Counted from the first letter of the stretch, positions 24,813 through 39,039 are shown. The stretch is DNA of 64,000 nucleotides from Sisyra terminalis (GCA_958496175.1 OY292276.1:16510001-16574000), one strand, 5' to 3'. A program made the numbers and translations. Notes: generated by a model not told the origin, from the letters alone.

Positions 24813-27084
24813 GACTTTTTTTGTTTTTCTTTGCAATCAATACAAGAAAAATATTTTCTTCGCTTAATCAATACAATTACCTTAAAATTTCCACCTTTGA
24901 AATAAAAATAATATTCAATAATGATGAAAAATGATATAAATGAATTTCAAAGATTTAATTTTCAAATTTAGTTCAAGTTTCACTACTTTTTCATCAACAG
25001 ACAGACAAGTGTTTATAAATTACGATGAACGTTCTTTTCTTTAAGCTTTTCAAACTTATTTTAACCTAATGAGAGTAATTTATTCAAAGACATTAGAAAA
25101 TTGATTTTCTTACTCATTTTACTCACTTTTGTATAATATTTTAGTATAAAATTATAACAAATTTCTCATATTATAAACTAGGCTCAAATAAAATAATTTG
25201 CTTCAGGGAAAGACAATGTAGGCAATTAAAATTTACAAAAGAAATTCTTTACCTCAAATTTATTTAATGTTAAATTAAAATGGTTTTTACTTAAAATAAT
25301 TTGTTTAAAATTTAAATAAGTTTGAAGTAAAAAAAAAACTGTGATGTAATTATTTTTTTTTATGTTAAAGATAAAAAAAACAATCTTTTTAATACTAAAA
25401 TACCAATATGTATTAATTATTGAAAATTCAAATTCATTATACTTTTCTATTCGAGTTAAATTTGAGAATAAACTTGAAAAAATAATTTCAAACTATAAAG
25501 GGCAACCATACATGTACGGTATCGACTGTAAATTGTATTTTATAATGTCGTTGGCGCTGATCCAAATATTTCCCATCTGTTCTCACTCTCCTTAAAATAC
25601 AGTGATATCGGAGGTTCTACGATATATATTTCATTTGGCTTTAATAACATTTGAAAATATGCTCAAATATTCGTAATACAGCGATAAATTTCCCAAAATC
25701 ACCGTTTTTTTCCTCACAAACGATAACTTTCCTCTTAATAAAACCAATATAGCAAAATATGGAATTAATGATTGATTTCAAATGCCGATAACACCATACT
25801 CTTGAAATAATTGTTCATATTCATTCAACACGAGTCCTTCACAGCCGTTTATTAAATTATTTAGAGTGGTTAAAATATTATACTTGATGTAGTTGATTGA
25901 CATATTATCTAGTACTTATCTAGCAGTTTGATGAGGGAATGTTTATCTTTGAAATTTAATTGCTTGTTTTGAAAAACATATTATCTTCCTCATTTATTTT
26001 CCGAATAAACAAAAACTAACTATTTTCCTTAAAATAGTTGAAAAGATTAGTTTTATGTTATAGAAATTTTGTAGTTGAGGAATAAATTTAAAACGAAAAG
26101 CAAAGTTGCTTGACCGTAAAAGCATTCGGAGTACTAACTTTAAAACAAGCACTGGACCATATGGGCGGACAGAAATAATTTGCGACTTAAGTTATTCCAA
26201 AACTTTTAACTAGAACTAAATATTGCACTCAGTGAGTAGTTTGTAGGAGGAATTTAAAGTGAAACAAAATATTTTTTTTAGAAACATATAAAAAGAAAAA
26301 AAATCAATTTATCCTTTATCATAGATTAAATTTGCAAACAAAAGTTTATTCAAATAACTGGTTATAATAACATATTTATGTCATATCAAGTGATCAACTT
26401 CATGACCAAAAAAGAGTATTCCTTAAAAAAATCGACTTATAATAATAAATAATGAATTATTTAGACTATAGATATATAGAATATATATTTTTAGTCGAAA
26501 ATATAAAGCACTTACAAGATACTTTCATTAAAACAATGTCTTTAAATTTTCATTTTTGATGGAAAACATAAAACAAAAATTCAAAATTCAAATGCATTAA
26601 TACATTAATTATTATCAAATATTTTAATTGTGGTATAAATTAAAAAAAAGTTTGTGAAAGTAACAAAAAGGTTTAATCAAAACATTAAGAAAATAAAGAT
26701 GCTAGAAAATATCAAAAAAGAAACTTGATAACAAAATTCCTTGGCATTTTTTTGTTAATCCATGAAATATCTGAGAATTTTGGATTCAATATTCATTGTT
26801 TCTCATAACATTATTTCCAGGTTCTTTAAAAATTCCACAATAGTATACGAGTATTTATCGTAAGTATGCCTTAAGTTTGGCATATCGCACAATAAAGCTC
26901 ACGTACTGTTAATTTGAGAGAAGTTCTTATAATAAAAAATTTTATTAAAGTATTCCAAAATGCTTTTTTGAATTTACTTTTTTAAGTTAAAACTGAATCA
27001 AAATGAATCCCATAATAAATGTATTTACCCCGCCCATAATAAATATTTACTAATTTTATCATATAAAAATCTCCTTTTTATTAA
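24813..27084. other. AT-rich non-coding stretch
   Basis: No gene or clear repeat was recognised. The 77-codon frame at 25362-25595 has no identifiable domain. Confidence 0.4.
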
Positions 27085-28390
27085 GCCGTTTCCATCAATG
27101 AAGATTGATAACTACAGTGGCAAACGATAATCTGTCTTCTGCGGTTTTTATCAGTTGTTCAAGTTTTAGGCTTGTTCATTGTTTATTTCTGATCCCCGAA
27201 AAAATGTTACTTCCTATTACCCGCGTTATTCGTTTTACCCGCGATTTTTCCTTTTATAACAAGCTGACCATATTGTATTTGTCGTTTCTTAGCATATGAC
27301 CCAGGTAAGCAGTTCTGGGAACTTTTATTATATGGTGGAGCTCGTGTTATTTTTTCACCCTTCTAAGGATTTCTTCGTTAGATGTATGTAATTTCCTAAA
27401 GATTTATAAATTATACAAAATATCCATTGTCGAAAGTCTATCTTATTGATAATGGATATTTTGAGAGTTCACGCCTCGCAATTGTACAAGAGATTGGTCC
27501 AAGCATAACATTTTAATAGTCTCAGTGTAGATTGAGATTCAGCAGGGTATCACTTAGCAGTTTTCTAAGTCATTTGGAAACAATTCAATTCTGCTTTTTT
27601 CTTGGCATAATTTAAAGGTTAGACTTCAGCTTGCTATTAATCCAATATCCTAAGTACTTAAATAAGTCAACCTACGATAATGTCCTACTATTTACAGGGA
27701 GTATAGGGACTTGCTGCTTCTTCGGAAGGTTGTCGTATTGGTTTTAATGAATTTCACCTCAAATTCCAAACATGCTATATTCATCTTATCTATGAGGTTT
27801 TGGAAACTCTCATCGGAATCCGCGATTAAAATAGTATTATCGGCAGATTTTTTTGGAACGGTGTTAGTTTCATTAATCTTCTTTTTGTCTAAAGCTTAAT
27901 TTAGCACTTTTCGAAAAACTACCTTTGAAGTCAGTTTTTACACCAAAACTTACAACGACATATCATAGTCTTATTCTTTTACGCATCCTTATTTTAAAAG
28001 AAATAGAGATATTAATATTAATTTTTGTTTTCTGTTGCTAATGCAGGTCTCTAAACAATGTTAATTCTCGATCATTTATTTTGGTATTTCTTAGACAGTT
28101 CATAAATGTGAAGTGCATGACCATTTCTAACGGTTTTTCGAAATTGATGAAACATATGTATATAATATATTTCCTGTTGATCATAAAATTTTTGAGCTAA
28201 GACTTTTAAATTAAAGAGTGTCCTCTTGTACTCGTACTGCTCCTGAAATTAAACTGGTCATCTAATAAAATCTGTTTGCACTTCCTGGAAATTTATTGTG
28301 TATTATCTTTAATAGCATCTTTAATGTTAAATTGTAAGCCTTATCAATTTTAAATCGCTGTAGTGATCAGTATTATGTTTCTTTGGAAGG
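27085..28390 (-). pseudogene. Degraded RTE-like LINE reverse transcriptase
   Basis: On the minus strand, multi-frame translation gives the ordered landmarks of an RTE-type reverse transcriptase. These are LFNLKVLAQKFYDQQ (about 28220), YICFINFEKPLE (degraded catalytic motif A), LRNTKINDRELTLFRDLH, and IRMRKRIRL in the position of the GVRQGC block. Then comes SADNTILIADSDESFQNLI at about 27785-27843 (YADD changed to SADN), FKYLGYWINSK, RLLKCYAWTNLLYNCEA, and IKGKIAGKTNN, with VVINLH at the 3' end near 27105. Stops and frameshifts occur throughout and both catalytic aspartate blocks are damaged, so it is dead. The endonuclease domain upstream was not found, so the copy is 5'-truncated or too decayed. 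The two plus-strand frames here are antisense shadows. Confidence 0.75.
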
Positions 28391-28589
28391 GGAGTAAGGG
28401 TAGACTTCCGTCATTTATATGTGATTTTTCCAGACTTGTAAAGTTTGGTGTTATAAAATAACGAGTATATTGATGTTATTTTCTCTAATTTTTTAAGGTT
28501 TGATTAAGACCTTCACAAACACATGAAATAATTGCATAGCTACTTTATGACGGTGCACATACACCAAATCGTATAAAAAATATATTAAT

Positions 28590-28827
28590 CTTAGACTAGT
28601 GTTTCTTGGAGTGGCCGCCCTCCTGGGGGTTTAGGAAGGTGTTTTTAGAGGTGCAAGAGGAGCTCGTAGCAATATAAATTATGAATTTTTTGATAGTAAA
28701 TTTGGCAAAAAAATGTATTTTCCGAAACTAAGAAAACCAAACACATTTTTCAATGGAGTGCGGAGACCAATTTTCTTACTCAAAGGGGTGCGGCTCGCTT
28801 GAAAGAATAAGAAACACTGCCTTAGAC
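28590..28827. mobile_element. hAT-type MITE
   Basis: The left end TAGTGTTTCTT (28597-28607) and right end AAGAAACACTG(C) (28809-28820) are terminal inverted repeats of the CAGTGNTTC type typical of hAT-derived MITEs. The element is flanked by direct repeats CTTAGAC at 28590-28596 and 28821-28827. The interior is more GC-rich (GGAGTGGCCGCCC, GGGGTGCGGCTCGC) and has no open frame. The 7-bp visible duplication is close to the 8 bp expected for hAT. Confidence 0.75.
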
Positions 28828-31463
28828 ATACAAGGTTTTAACTAAAATATATCAAACGAAAAAAATATAATGTTAAAGTGTTAAAATTAAACAATAAAAA
28901 TTGTATAACATAGCTTCTTTAAGCTGTAGAACATTTAAGATAACGCAAAATCGGCAAAAATCTAAGTTAATATAAAATTTTAAAAATAAAACGATTAAGG
29001 AGCCTTAAGGGTGTTTTTTCTTTTAATGTTTGCTTCTACTTACAATAAAATCATTTAGGTATACACCTAAAGATTTTAATACGATAAATATGCACGCTAA
29101 AGATTAACATTTTGACAGTAATTTTGTTTGCATCCCTCATCAAAAGTTAAGACATTTCAAACTCCTGTCTAATACAGATTGAAAGAGGTTCGCTGAACTT
29201 TATCCTGTAGCCGTTTAGAAGAAAGAGGAAGTTTCAGATATTTTCTAAGAATAAATAGAAATCCGTATAACTGGTTAATTTAAATGAAACTTTCCATTTA
29301 GTTTCACCATTTACGTTGAGTGATGCATTTAACGATAAATATTTAATATTCTGAAATAAAATTTCATATTTAAGTTGTGAGTTTAAATTTTATTAATCAA
29401 ATGAACAAATATTTAATATTTTGTTGAAAGTATTTATACATTTCTCTAAATTTTGAATTTATCAAAATATTATTCTGTATGTTAATTCTGAAATAAGTAG
29501 ACACGTTTTTTAAAGGTGTAATTTTTAACACAGAAAATAGATAAGTGTACAAGAAAAATTTTGTTGAACCGTAAATTGTTAGGATTGCGACATAAATCGA
29601 TAGTAGGGTAAGTCTGGAGAATATCAAGGCCAAAGATTTTCTAACAAAAATTTACTAAATCAATGTCAGTAAAAAGACAAGTGATGGACAAGGCGTTAAT
29701 TTTTTTGAGTATTAATTTGACTTTGATGAAATAAAAGCCACAAAAACGTACCAGTTACTTTTTGTTTGCAGATACAAGAAGACAGCAATCTTTTAACGTT
29801 TTGTTCTATTGAAAAAATGACATCTTTTTTGTTGTAACCAGAAAACGAAACCATCTTTTTGCTAATTATCTTTGTTACAAGGGGGGAATATTTCTTAGCA
29901 AGATAAATATTTCAGGGTTCTCCGCATATTAATTATGCGCTTTTATTTTAATTATGTTGATGAAGAGTAAAAGCTTTTGGTCTAGAAACTACAAACTAAA
30001 CAATTACACTGGCTATAAACTTATAATCAAATTTATGTTCAGTTTGATGAGAACTTTGAAGGTTTGTTGGTCGCTGGACTGGTTAAAACGCTAAATAGAA
30101 ACTTTAAAATCATGATTATTTTTATCACTTGTGCTAAGCATTTTTTTAAACTTAATAATTAATTATTTCTTGCCAAGAAATACGATGAAGTTCGAATAAA
30201 TCAAAAGTAATGAGCTTAAATTCAATTTAACTTTTAAAATGATAAAACTTGATTTTCCTTTTTTTGTTAAAAAAAAAAGTTTTAAAAAAGCAAAAACATT
30301 GTTTAAATGAATCGAAATGTTCTTTTGATAAGATTAAAAGTTAGAATTTGCTGAAATAAAATATAAAGAAAATTCATGGAGCGTAGGAAGCACATCTTAA
30401 ATAGAATTTACATATAAAATAGTACGTTTAAAGAAGATAAAAGAAAGTTGGATTTTCACATTAATTTATTGTAATTTTTTTTGGTGCTTGATAGATATAA
30501 CCCTTTAAATATGTTATCGTTTAAAATATATGGGGCGTAAATTTATGAATTGAATTGCATACGATGCATGGCTAATAGGTTCCTATACATTTGCTTAAAT
30601 TAGAATGTGGTGGAATCAAATTACCAGGGGTACTCTCTTACTATCAGTCTAATAGGCAAAGCTCCATCCTGTAATAATATGTGTTTGTGTTTCTATTGTT
30701 CAGTAACGTATTGAATAATTCAATAGTAGATAAGCCCTATATAGAAAACAGTTGAGCTAGTACGAATCTAGTGGAACAAAAACTGAAATTTTCAAATGGT
30801 AAAACTAAAATTATCAACACATAAAATTGCTTGTTAGATTTCCCCCATTCATTCTAACGGTTTATATTTATTTGGTCTTTTTGTTATTGCTTCAATTTAA
30901 AATGTGATTATGTTGTTGTGAGCAATTTTCAAACTCGTAAAATGGATTAGTTTTATGAGTTTAGGAAATATTGAGTTGCGTTAGCACTTTTGTAAAGATA
31001 CCTCAATAATAACATTTGTTAATTGAACAGTATTGTGAGACCCATAATGGAGTTTGTTTTACAGATAAATAAAATAATTTTATTTCTCAAATATAAGTTT
31101 GTTTTACTGTCTCCAAAACTATACGTTTTCAAGTTTTCATAAGTACAAATGAGCAAAATGATGGGTGCACACGCTGATTTTACAGCCAATTTCCGTAAAG
31201 GGAATATTAAGATGTTATATACTAACAAATCTTGAGCGCCTTTTCGTATAATACTAGAATTTAAGTAGGAAATTCGTTTTTATAAATGAATAAAATACAA
31301 AGTTTTTAAATTTCTTGAATAGTTGTGACTTAATTACGAAATTCCAAGTGATTACCATTAAAGACAAATTGGAGCCATAGCAATATAATATAGCGGTAGC
31401 GGAAACTTCAAACGAATAAAATTTCAAGAAAAATATATTGAAAGATCACATTCACAAGTTATA
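28828..31463. other. AT-rich non-coding stretch
   Basis: No gene or clear repeat was recognised. Small minus-strand frames at 29397-29633 and 31019-31228 have no domain and are probably chance. Confidence 0.4.
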
Positions 31464-31792
31464 GTTTAGAGCAGTGGTTTCTAAACTTTATTTTACCTCG
31501 GCTACCTTAAAAATATTTGACCATATGCTCTTTTCCTTTTTATAAAATACTCCAATCACAAAAATATTTAGTACTTACAAATTTATTAAGAATGAACTTT
31601 TATACAGAAGAAAAAACGAATAACCAAGTTTTATTATTGTCATTTAATGAGATGGATATGCTTGTATATAAATGCAAAGTTTATAATATCTTTTTGCTCG
31701 AAATCTTAGCTAAAATTTGCGCCTCCCCTTAGATTAGTCTACAGCTCCCTAAGGGAGTGCGCTTCTCAGCTTGGAAAGCGCTGAGCTTAGAG
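31464..31792. mobile_element. hAT-type MITE
   Basis: The left end CAGTGGTTTCTAAAC (from 31472) pairs imperfectly with the right end TTGGAAAGCGCTG (31771-31783). Flanks GTTTAGAG (31464-31471) and GCTTAGAG (31785-31792) form an 8-bp duplication with one mismatch. Subterminal GGGAGTGCGC resembles the interior ends of other hAT MITEs. The 71-codon frame at 31517-31732 lies inside it and is not a convincing gene. Confidence 0.65.
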
Positions 31793-34700
31793 GAAGACAG
31801 GAGTTGGGTATATGGCAAAAAATCATTTAAATAACCAAAAGGGGTTACTTAAGCTGACCAATACCTATGGAAAAATTGTAAATAATTGATACGCATTGTA
31901 GGAGAAAAACGTTATTTAGACTGTCATTTCAAATGAATAATGCACAAAATATGATTTTAGAATAGCAGCTCTGATCATGAAAATACATAACACCGATATA
32001 ACGAATTGTAAATTTGTCTCTATAAAGTTAGATTATGAGTTATTTTGTTCATTTTTGGACATTTATACGTAAAAACTTTATACAAATATCATTTTATTAT
32101 AGTTTGATGAATACATTAAGCTAGGTAATTAAATTTATATTTACCATAAACGACTTTAATTTCGTACGACGGACAAACTTCCATTATTGTATTTTTTAGT
32201 ATATTTTTAAGGAGTGGACTATAGTATAGTAGTTCTTTTGAAGCCTTTATTCAATTTTAGTATTTTTTTTTAAAATACAATGTCACTTGAAATAGTTAAC
32301 TAAAAGTAAGGTAAAAGGTCCGGTGTGGTTACAACTAACTTTCGTAAGAGATTTACCTTATATAAAACATTTAATATAATATTTAAAAAAGGTTTTTTAA
32401 AATATACTTTATTACTTTTTTAAATAATTTTACAACTTGATTTTTTCCATGATGTTGGTTCTTTTAACACTAATATGTGTTTTTAATGTTACTTACCGTT
32501 GCTTTATAACTACTAAGATCTTACGCGACTCTAGGGTTAGTAAAAATCCGTAAATCAAGAATTCGAACGCTTTAATGTTTATTTGTTCCCACCTTAAACT
32601 GTCTTTGTTTCAGCTCCATATTGAATGGAAAAGATCAGTTATTAAACTTGCCTCATTTTGGAATTATTAATAATAGACAGGTCGTAGATAATCAATTGAT
32701 TCCACTTTAGTTTTCCAGTGGTTCTTTAGGATTCAGCTATTCTTATTCTTTTAAAAATTTCTTTTCTATGAAAATTTAATTATGAAAAAGCGTGTTGAAT
32801 ATATCTGAAGAGTTTTAAATAAAACGATTAGTCGTTACTATAAAACTGTAAGTTATGAAAATTATTTACTCTTATTGGTTTTCTTCATCTTCTTGCACCA
32901 ATCTTAAAAAAGTAAGCTTTTAAGATATGAGGTTTTAAAGTAAATTTATAGGTACAATAATTGCTCTAATAGGTGATTTATTTGCTAGATCCGTGAAGTA
33001 AGCATAACACTAATCATTCATAAACATTGTAACCTATTTTTTTTAAGAAGGTTTTATATTTTTGTTGACTAGAAGAAGTCATATTATAAGTTTGATTACT
33101 TGGGATATTTGAGTTTTCCCAGTTTTCCTAATCATTAAATACGATTTTTTAACGAAAGCTCTATGTTTTGCTTGATTATAAGTAGAGTATTTTTATCAAT
33201 TTTAGTAACTTTTGAAATTTGTATAATTTTCTATTGATTAAAGACATATTGTGCATTGATAATTAACTCATTTAATTACATGTACGATACTACATCGTGG
33301 TGCCCAAAGGTGCCCCCATTGCTGTATAAATGTACCACATGTAGAGTTGATCCGTACGAATTTCAAATTAAAATAAAACGCCAATAATTCATTGACCATA
33401 TTTTATAATAATTGGAAACTTGTTTTACTTAAACTTAAATACTTTTGCTGTTGATTAATGAATTTATTAGAATCTTTGATTAATTTGGTAAAAATAAAAA
33501 AAAAATGTTAAACTGTACGAAGGATCCCAATCTTGCCCTACTGTCAATTGAAATTTTTGAAAAAATACATCAAGCAGTTCCAATTTTTAAGTAAGTTTAT
33601 CGAGCTTTTGTGGCACAAAAATTCCAAATGTTGAAGTTAACTTATTTGTCTTTCAAACATCCATCTTCAAGCCGAGCATGAATATAGAAGGTATGTTATA
33701 CACTAAACCAGAGCTTAAAAGATATTTACATGAAGGTTGTTACTTTGGATAAACATTGTTTTCATTAATTTTTAAAAATTACGTCATTTAGAACTTGTAA
33801 GTGATAAGGAAATAGAAAAACGATTAAAATTAATTGATTCACAATTTTACTTTCTATTTATATACTTAGAACAAGGGTTGTAAAAAATACGTATTTGCAA
33901 GGGTTGTAAATAAAGATTGAAAAAATATAAAATTGCTTAAAATGCTTGAAAATCAAAAGATATGTACCAAGTCTTTGAGGTTAGTAGAAAAGGGCAAACC
34001 TTCAAATAAATCCATTTAAAACTTTTTACTTATTTCCTTCAAATAAATATAAAGATTCATTTTTGCAATAGTTCGGATAAATCTGTGAAAAAGTAGTAAC
34101 AAACTTAAGCTTATTTGAAAACAATAGAATAAATCCCGAATATTTTAAACCTGTTAAGCGTATATTGCTATAAAAACAATACGTCTAAGAATACTAAATG
34201 AAGACAAGCAGAATTTATTGTTAACAGATCATCTGAGTCTGCAGTTGCGATAAAATCATGGCAACAGCTTTTTGCGTTCTATTTTATTTAGAACTAACTT
34301 CGTCTTTCCCAAGTTCATTTTTAGATTGAGATAATGTTAGCGAGATCGAAAGATTGGATTTGAAATCCAACTTCACACGATCGTTCAAATACATGACAAA
34401 AATAAATTCTATTCTTCGAAAATTCTTTTTGCAATAAACATTTGATTTTCCTGAAAAAAAATACAAATCAAATTTTTAATATCTACAATTAATAATAAGG
34501 TAATTTGTTATTACGTTGAATTTTTGATAGCAAAAAATATAAATGAGGAAGGTAAAATGGATGAATTAATGCGATAAGTTAAATGCGACATAAATTTTCT
34601 ATTTTGATCCATACTTTTTGTTTCTAGCTATAATATTGTGAATACAAATTTTGTATGGTTCATAAAGCAGAATGGTAGCTCAAACCACTGAAATTTTCTC

Positions 34701-36093
34701 CTGTGATTAGTACAATCATACACCGCGTTTGAGCCCATACATTTTGATGAAGGTAGTTAATATATCAGGGTTGTACATCCCAAAACTATTAAACAAATAG
34801 AATATAAAATGAAACGAGTAAAAATTGCTTTGCTCGTACAAGAAATATAAAACATGATAAATATTTATGTAAAAGATGTGTGCATTCGTAAATGGTTTGT
34901 TTTAATGAAGAAAGTTCTACATATTTTATGCGACTTTAACATTAAAAAACTTTAATGGAGTGTATCATATTAAATAACATAATAATGATATAAAATATCA
35001 CATTAGAGTTGCTTAAGAGAAAGTGGTAACAGATTTATTACAAACAAAGGACAACATCAACCATTGAAAATAAGTCCACACCGAAAACTAGAACTAGAAA
35101 GTGAAAAGGATAATGTAATTTACAAAAGGTTGCGCACGGTTGAAACAAATTTCAAACACTGACAGTAACGTTACGGGGTAAAATAATTACTTTTATCAAC
35201 AACAAAGCGTTAAATATCCATTCGTATGTTTTATTTTATTTAATTCAAAGTACAAAGAATGTTTGCAAAATTCGCAATTACGTTTGAATAATTTTCAAAT
35301 ACCAATTATTTATTTTTGTTGATGGTTTCAATTTGACCTGGTTTTTCAAAAATCAAACTCTAAAATTTCATAAATTACTTATTTATTTTGTTAAAGAAAC
35401 TATACAGCAGTAAATTATAATAGTTATATGAAACTAAATTCAAAGATAATGCAAAGGTGAAAAACCAATAACAGTTCTTACAGAAGTTATAATAAAAACA
35501 TTTCAGTATTAAGCGTGGAAATTTCGAATGGCAAGTATCCCTTTCATTTATAATAAACTTAAAATTTGATTTTCCTTACTCACAATTCATAGTACAAAAT
35601 TAATTTGACTCAATTTTTTTGAGTTTGGCGGCGTTATGAAAAAATGATCAGATTGAAATTTTAACATAAGGTTTTGTGGTTACTACTGTAGGAATAACGA
35701 GCAACTTCAGATCGAAGCTGACCGATTTTGGAAGCGATTTTGATTATACTTAAAAATATAAATGGGTAATGAAAATAAACAGTAACTATTGTATGAATTT
35801 AATTTTCACTAGGTCTCCATTAGTGCATGATGAAGGTATACACAACTGATTATTTAGACTAATTTTATGTTAATTCTAAGGACTATTTATTCATATCTAT
35901 ACATGATAGTTTATGACTACAATTCATTTCAATATAGTAAATATTTTCGAAAGTTTTTTTTTTCAAACAAGTGACCATTGCTGTATTGAAAAACAGTTAA
36001 TTCATATATGTAAGATACATATTTGTATAAGTAGTTAATTGTGTATAAAGTTGTATTATACTATACAATATTTATAAATAGCCAATTTGGCTT
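31793..36093. other. AT-rich non-coding stretch
   Basis: No gene or clear repeat was recognised. The 60-codon minus frame at 34284-34466 has no domain. A minor higher-complexity patch lies at about 35040-35190. Confidence 0.4.
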
Positions 36094-36306
36094 ATGCCCC
36101 TTTTAGCGACATAGTATATGACACCGTTGCATTTTCTAATTTGTTTTTAATTAAATTCGCAAGTAAATCAGTCCACAATGATTATTTACCAACAAAAGAG
36201 CAAATTTTACGATATTAGAACTGAATTAACAAAAAAATCACGAATTAAATTAAAAACAAAGTTTAAAATGCAACGTTACCCGATATTGATGTCCCTCAAA
36301 GGGACA
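36094..36306. mobile_element. Foldback MITE-like element
   Basis: The left arm (about 36094-36159) and right arm (36241-36306) are inverted complements with scattered mismatches. The best segments are CCGTTGCATTTT against AAAATGCAACG, and TTGTTTTTAATTAAATTCG against CGAATTAAATTAAAAACAA. The right end carries a terminal hairpin, GTCCCT-CAA-AGGGAC (36291-36305). There is no coding sequence. It looks like a small non-autonomous DNA transposon of unknown superfamily. Confidence 0.65.
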
Positions 36307-37079
36307 TGATCAACTAATTTAATCTACTATTTGTAAATTAGTAACTTTTTGGGAAATATTCACAACCCTATATTGATAAAACTGACAAATGGCAAAAATT
36401 GGCGATTGAATGAAAGTGAAATGACAGTTGAAACCAACGACAACAAAAAAATAGTTCAAATTGATACTATAACTATTATATTTGTATTACACTAACATGT
36501 ATGTGCTTACAATCTTTGCTATCAGACATATATTTTTCTAATATATTGACATTAAACGCAAAAATTTTGTTTAAAATTGTATTATATTATATTTCTTACA
36601 AACTACTAATAATTTATGAACCATTTCAGGTACTACCCGAAAGCGCTTTGGCAGTGGATCAAAAACAATTATTTAATTAGAACAAATAGGTAAATAATAA
36701 CTTCTCACTCTTTGGTTAATTGTTTTCTTTAAATAATATGAAGCACTTGTACTTAGGGGTGAAAGAACAAGAAAAATTATTTAACACTCGAAGTTTCAAT
36801 AAATGTGAGGAAATAAACGATGCCACGACTTACTTTATTTTTTATGCAAACATTTATTACTTTACTGCTAAATCAATGCGTATGTAAATCAATCTTTCAA
36901 TGATTATTGCAAAAATAACTACTAAATCATAATTTCCCATTTTTTTTTTTATATATTTTTGATAGGTTATACATATTTTATTTCAAAAAGATTAAAAGCG
37001 GATATATTGCTAAAATTTATGATACAAAAACATAAAACTTGTAATCTTTAAGTCGAGAGACAAATTAGCAATTGTTTTT
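36307..37079. other. AT-rich non-coding stretch
   Basis: Nothing recognised beyond T-tracts (for example 36943-36953). Confidence 0.4.
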
Positions 37080-37400
37080 AAATAAATCAAAAATATAATT
37101 AAACGCATTGCCCGATAGCAGCCAACCTCCTGTTAGATTCTGATGCTAGAAAATTAATATGCATAACCCATATGTATTTATTAGTTGGTCATCCCTTCGA
37201 TACGGAGCCCCTATATTATAATGTATTGATAATTCGATATGGGATAATATCGGGTCGGGATATAAATTACGGGGCAAACAGGACACGTCATGGATGAGTG
37301 ACGTGCAGTGACCCATCTCTCCTATACTACATGCAAATGGTGAGCTTTCAATGTGTGCAGCATGGGGGTGCATGATTTACTACCTCTACTTTTATATCTA
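37080..37400. promoter_or_regulatory. GC-elevated island, candidate regulatory element
   Basis: A ~300-base patch of clearly higher G+C and complexity sits in AT-rich DNA. It contains ATGCAAAT at about 37330 (the octamer bound by POU-domain factors), TGCATGATT, ATTATAATG, and repeated GTGACGTGCAGTGACCC. A 75-codon minus-strand frame (37146-37373) crosses it but shows no recognisable domain or splice signals. An enhancer, an untranslated exon/promoter or an old repeat are all possible; the regulatory call is inference. Confidence 0.3.
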
Positions 37401-39002
37401 AACATAATGTCACATTTAATTTAATATATTATTACATTTTGAAAAATAAACACCCAAGTCTGCCCAATAATTTAAAAATATATGTATGTATATATAAATT
37501 TCCTTTCCACTTCATATATGCAAAACTACACAATGTGTAATGTAATGGTTTTTATTCAAACGATAAGCTTTAAACGATAACGACAAATTAAATTTAAATA
37601 CCTAATCAGATAAAGCCCGGTATAAAGCTTTGGTTACAACTTTAATGCTATTCTTGAAAATTTCTTTGAATGAGTTATAAAAAGTCCCTCAGATTACTTT
37701 TCTTTTCTTATAGCTTTATCATAATATTAAGAAAACTTCAAGAAAATAAAATAGAGAGTAAAATTTCATTACAGCAAAATATTTTCGACGGGATTTTTCT
37801 TAATAATAATGGGAAAATTTTTATTAAAAGAGTTTTATAAAGTTTTTTAATTTTACAAATAGTTTCCGCGACGGACAAATTTTTCGAATACGTCTTAATT
37901 GTTTTCAAGAAAGTTCAACTTTCGAGACTATTAAATATCAAAGGTGCGATTTTATAACTCATTTTTTTCCAACATTTAAATTTCTCTTTGTCTTTTCTTG
38001 CGACTGAAATTGAAAACTGTTGTTATTTGTTATGAGAAAGGCGATTAGTGAACTTAAAGGTGAGCAAATATAATCTTCAAAAAGGTACCACCTGTAGTGC
38101 TAAAATCGTAAAAGATAAGATTGTTTGGTTTAAATTCTTCTACTGTGGAGACTTTAACTATGTCAATATTAGAACATCGAGACCTAAGACTATCCTTACA
38201 TCTATCTAATTATGAAAATTCAACACTATGTATTAAATTTAATCTGTTAAAGTAAACCAATGCTAAAATTGTTCAAGGAACAAACAAGATTTGTATAATA
38301 GAGTAAATCTTATGTTGTTTCCTCCAAATATTTCACTACTAGTTTATTTAAGCCCTCTACATTCATGATAAAGATTGCACATATGATTAACTGTGAAATA
38401 ATCTCACCCTTATTTTTCGCAATAAATTCCAAATCTATCATGGTTTTGTGAAACGTAAAACGAGGTCATGTAATTATCAAAGTAGTAAGAGGAGTTTTGA
38501 AACTCATAACAATCTTAAATGCAGTTTTCTAGAAGTCTAGAAAGCTTCCTAGACTTTTAAATAATTTAAATGCTCAAAACAACAAAGAAGTTATATACAA
38601 AACAGGAAATCGTTATAAAGTAAAGCATGATAAATATTTGAAAAATATCTGCTATTATTTATTTCCCTGCACTTAAATAAAAGACAACTTAGAATTAGGG
38701 ATGATTTTGTGATTCAAGCTCAATTTGTTATTTATGTTTTTCGAAATAAGGTAAAGAATAAATATTTTTTTGTGCCGAATATTTTTGTTTGGTTTATTCT
38801 TGAGCAATCAATGTCTTTGTAAGGCCAGTTTGATGAATACGTTAGTAGGTCAGAGAAAACCATATTTGAAAATACATATATTATTAACAAATAAAAATGT
38901 AATAAAATAATTGATTAAAGATAACCGCACAGAAATTAATGGTTAGAAATTAATACAAATAAAAATATGTTGACCAATTTGTAGAACCTTTCTTTACACC
39001 AA

Positions 39003-39006
<4 letters not shown>
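37401..39006. other. AT-rich non-coding stretch
   Basis: No gene or clear repeat was recognised. A short AGAAGTCTAGAAAGCTTCCT inverted patch lies at about 38530. Confidence 0.4.

Positions 39007-39039
<33 letters not shown>

Noticed and set aside
37146..37373. 75-codon minus-strand frame in the GC-elevated island as an exon
   Set aside because: No homology recognised and no matching acceptor/donor pair at its borders; kept only as a possible regulatory island.
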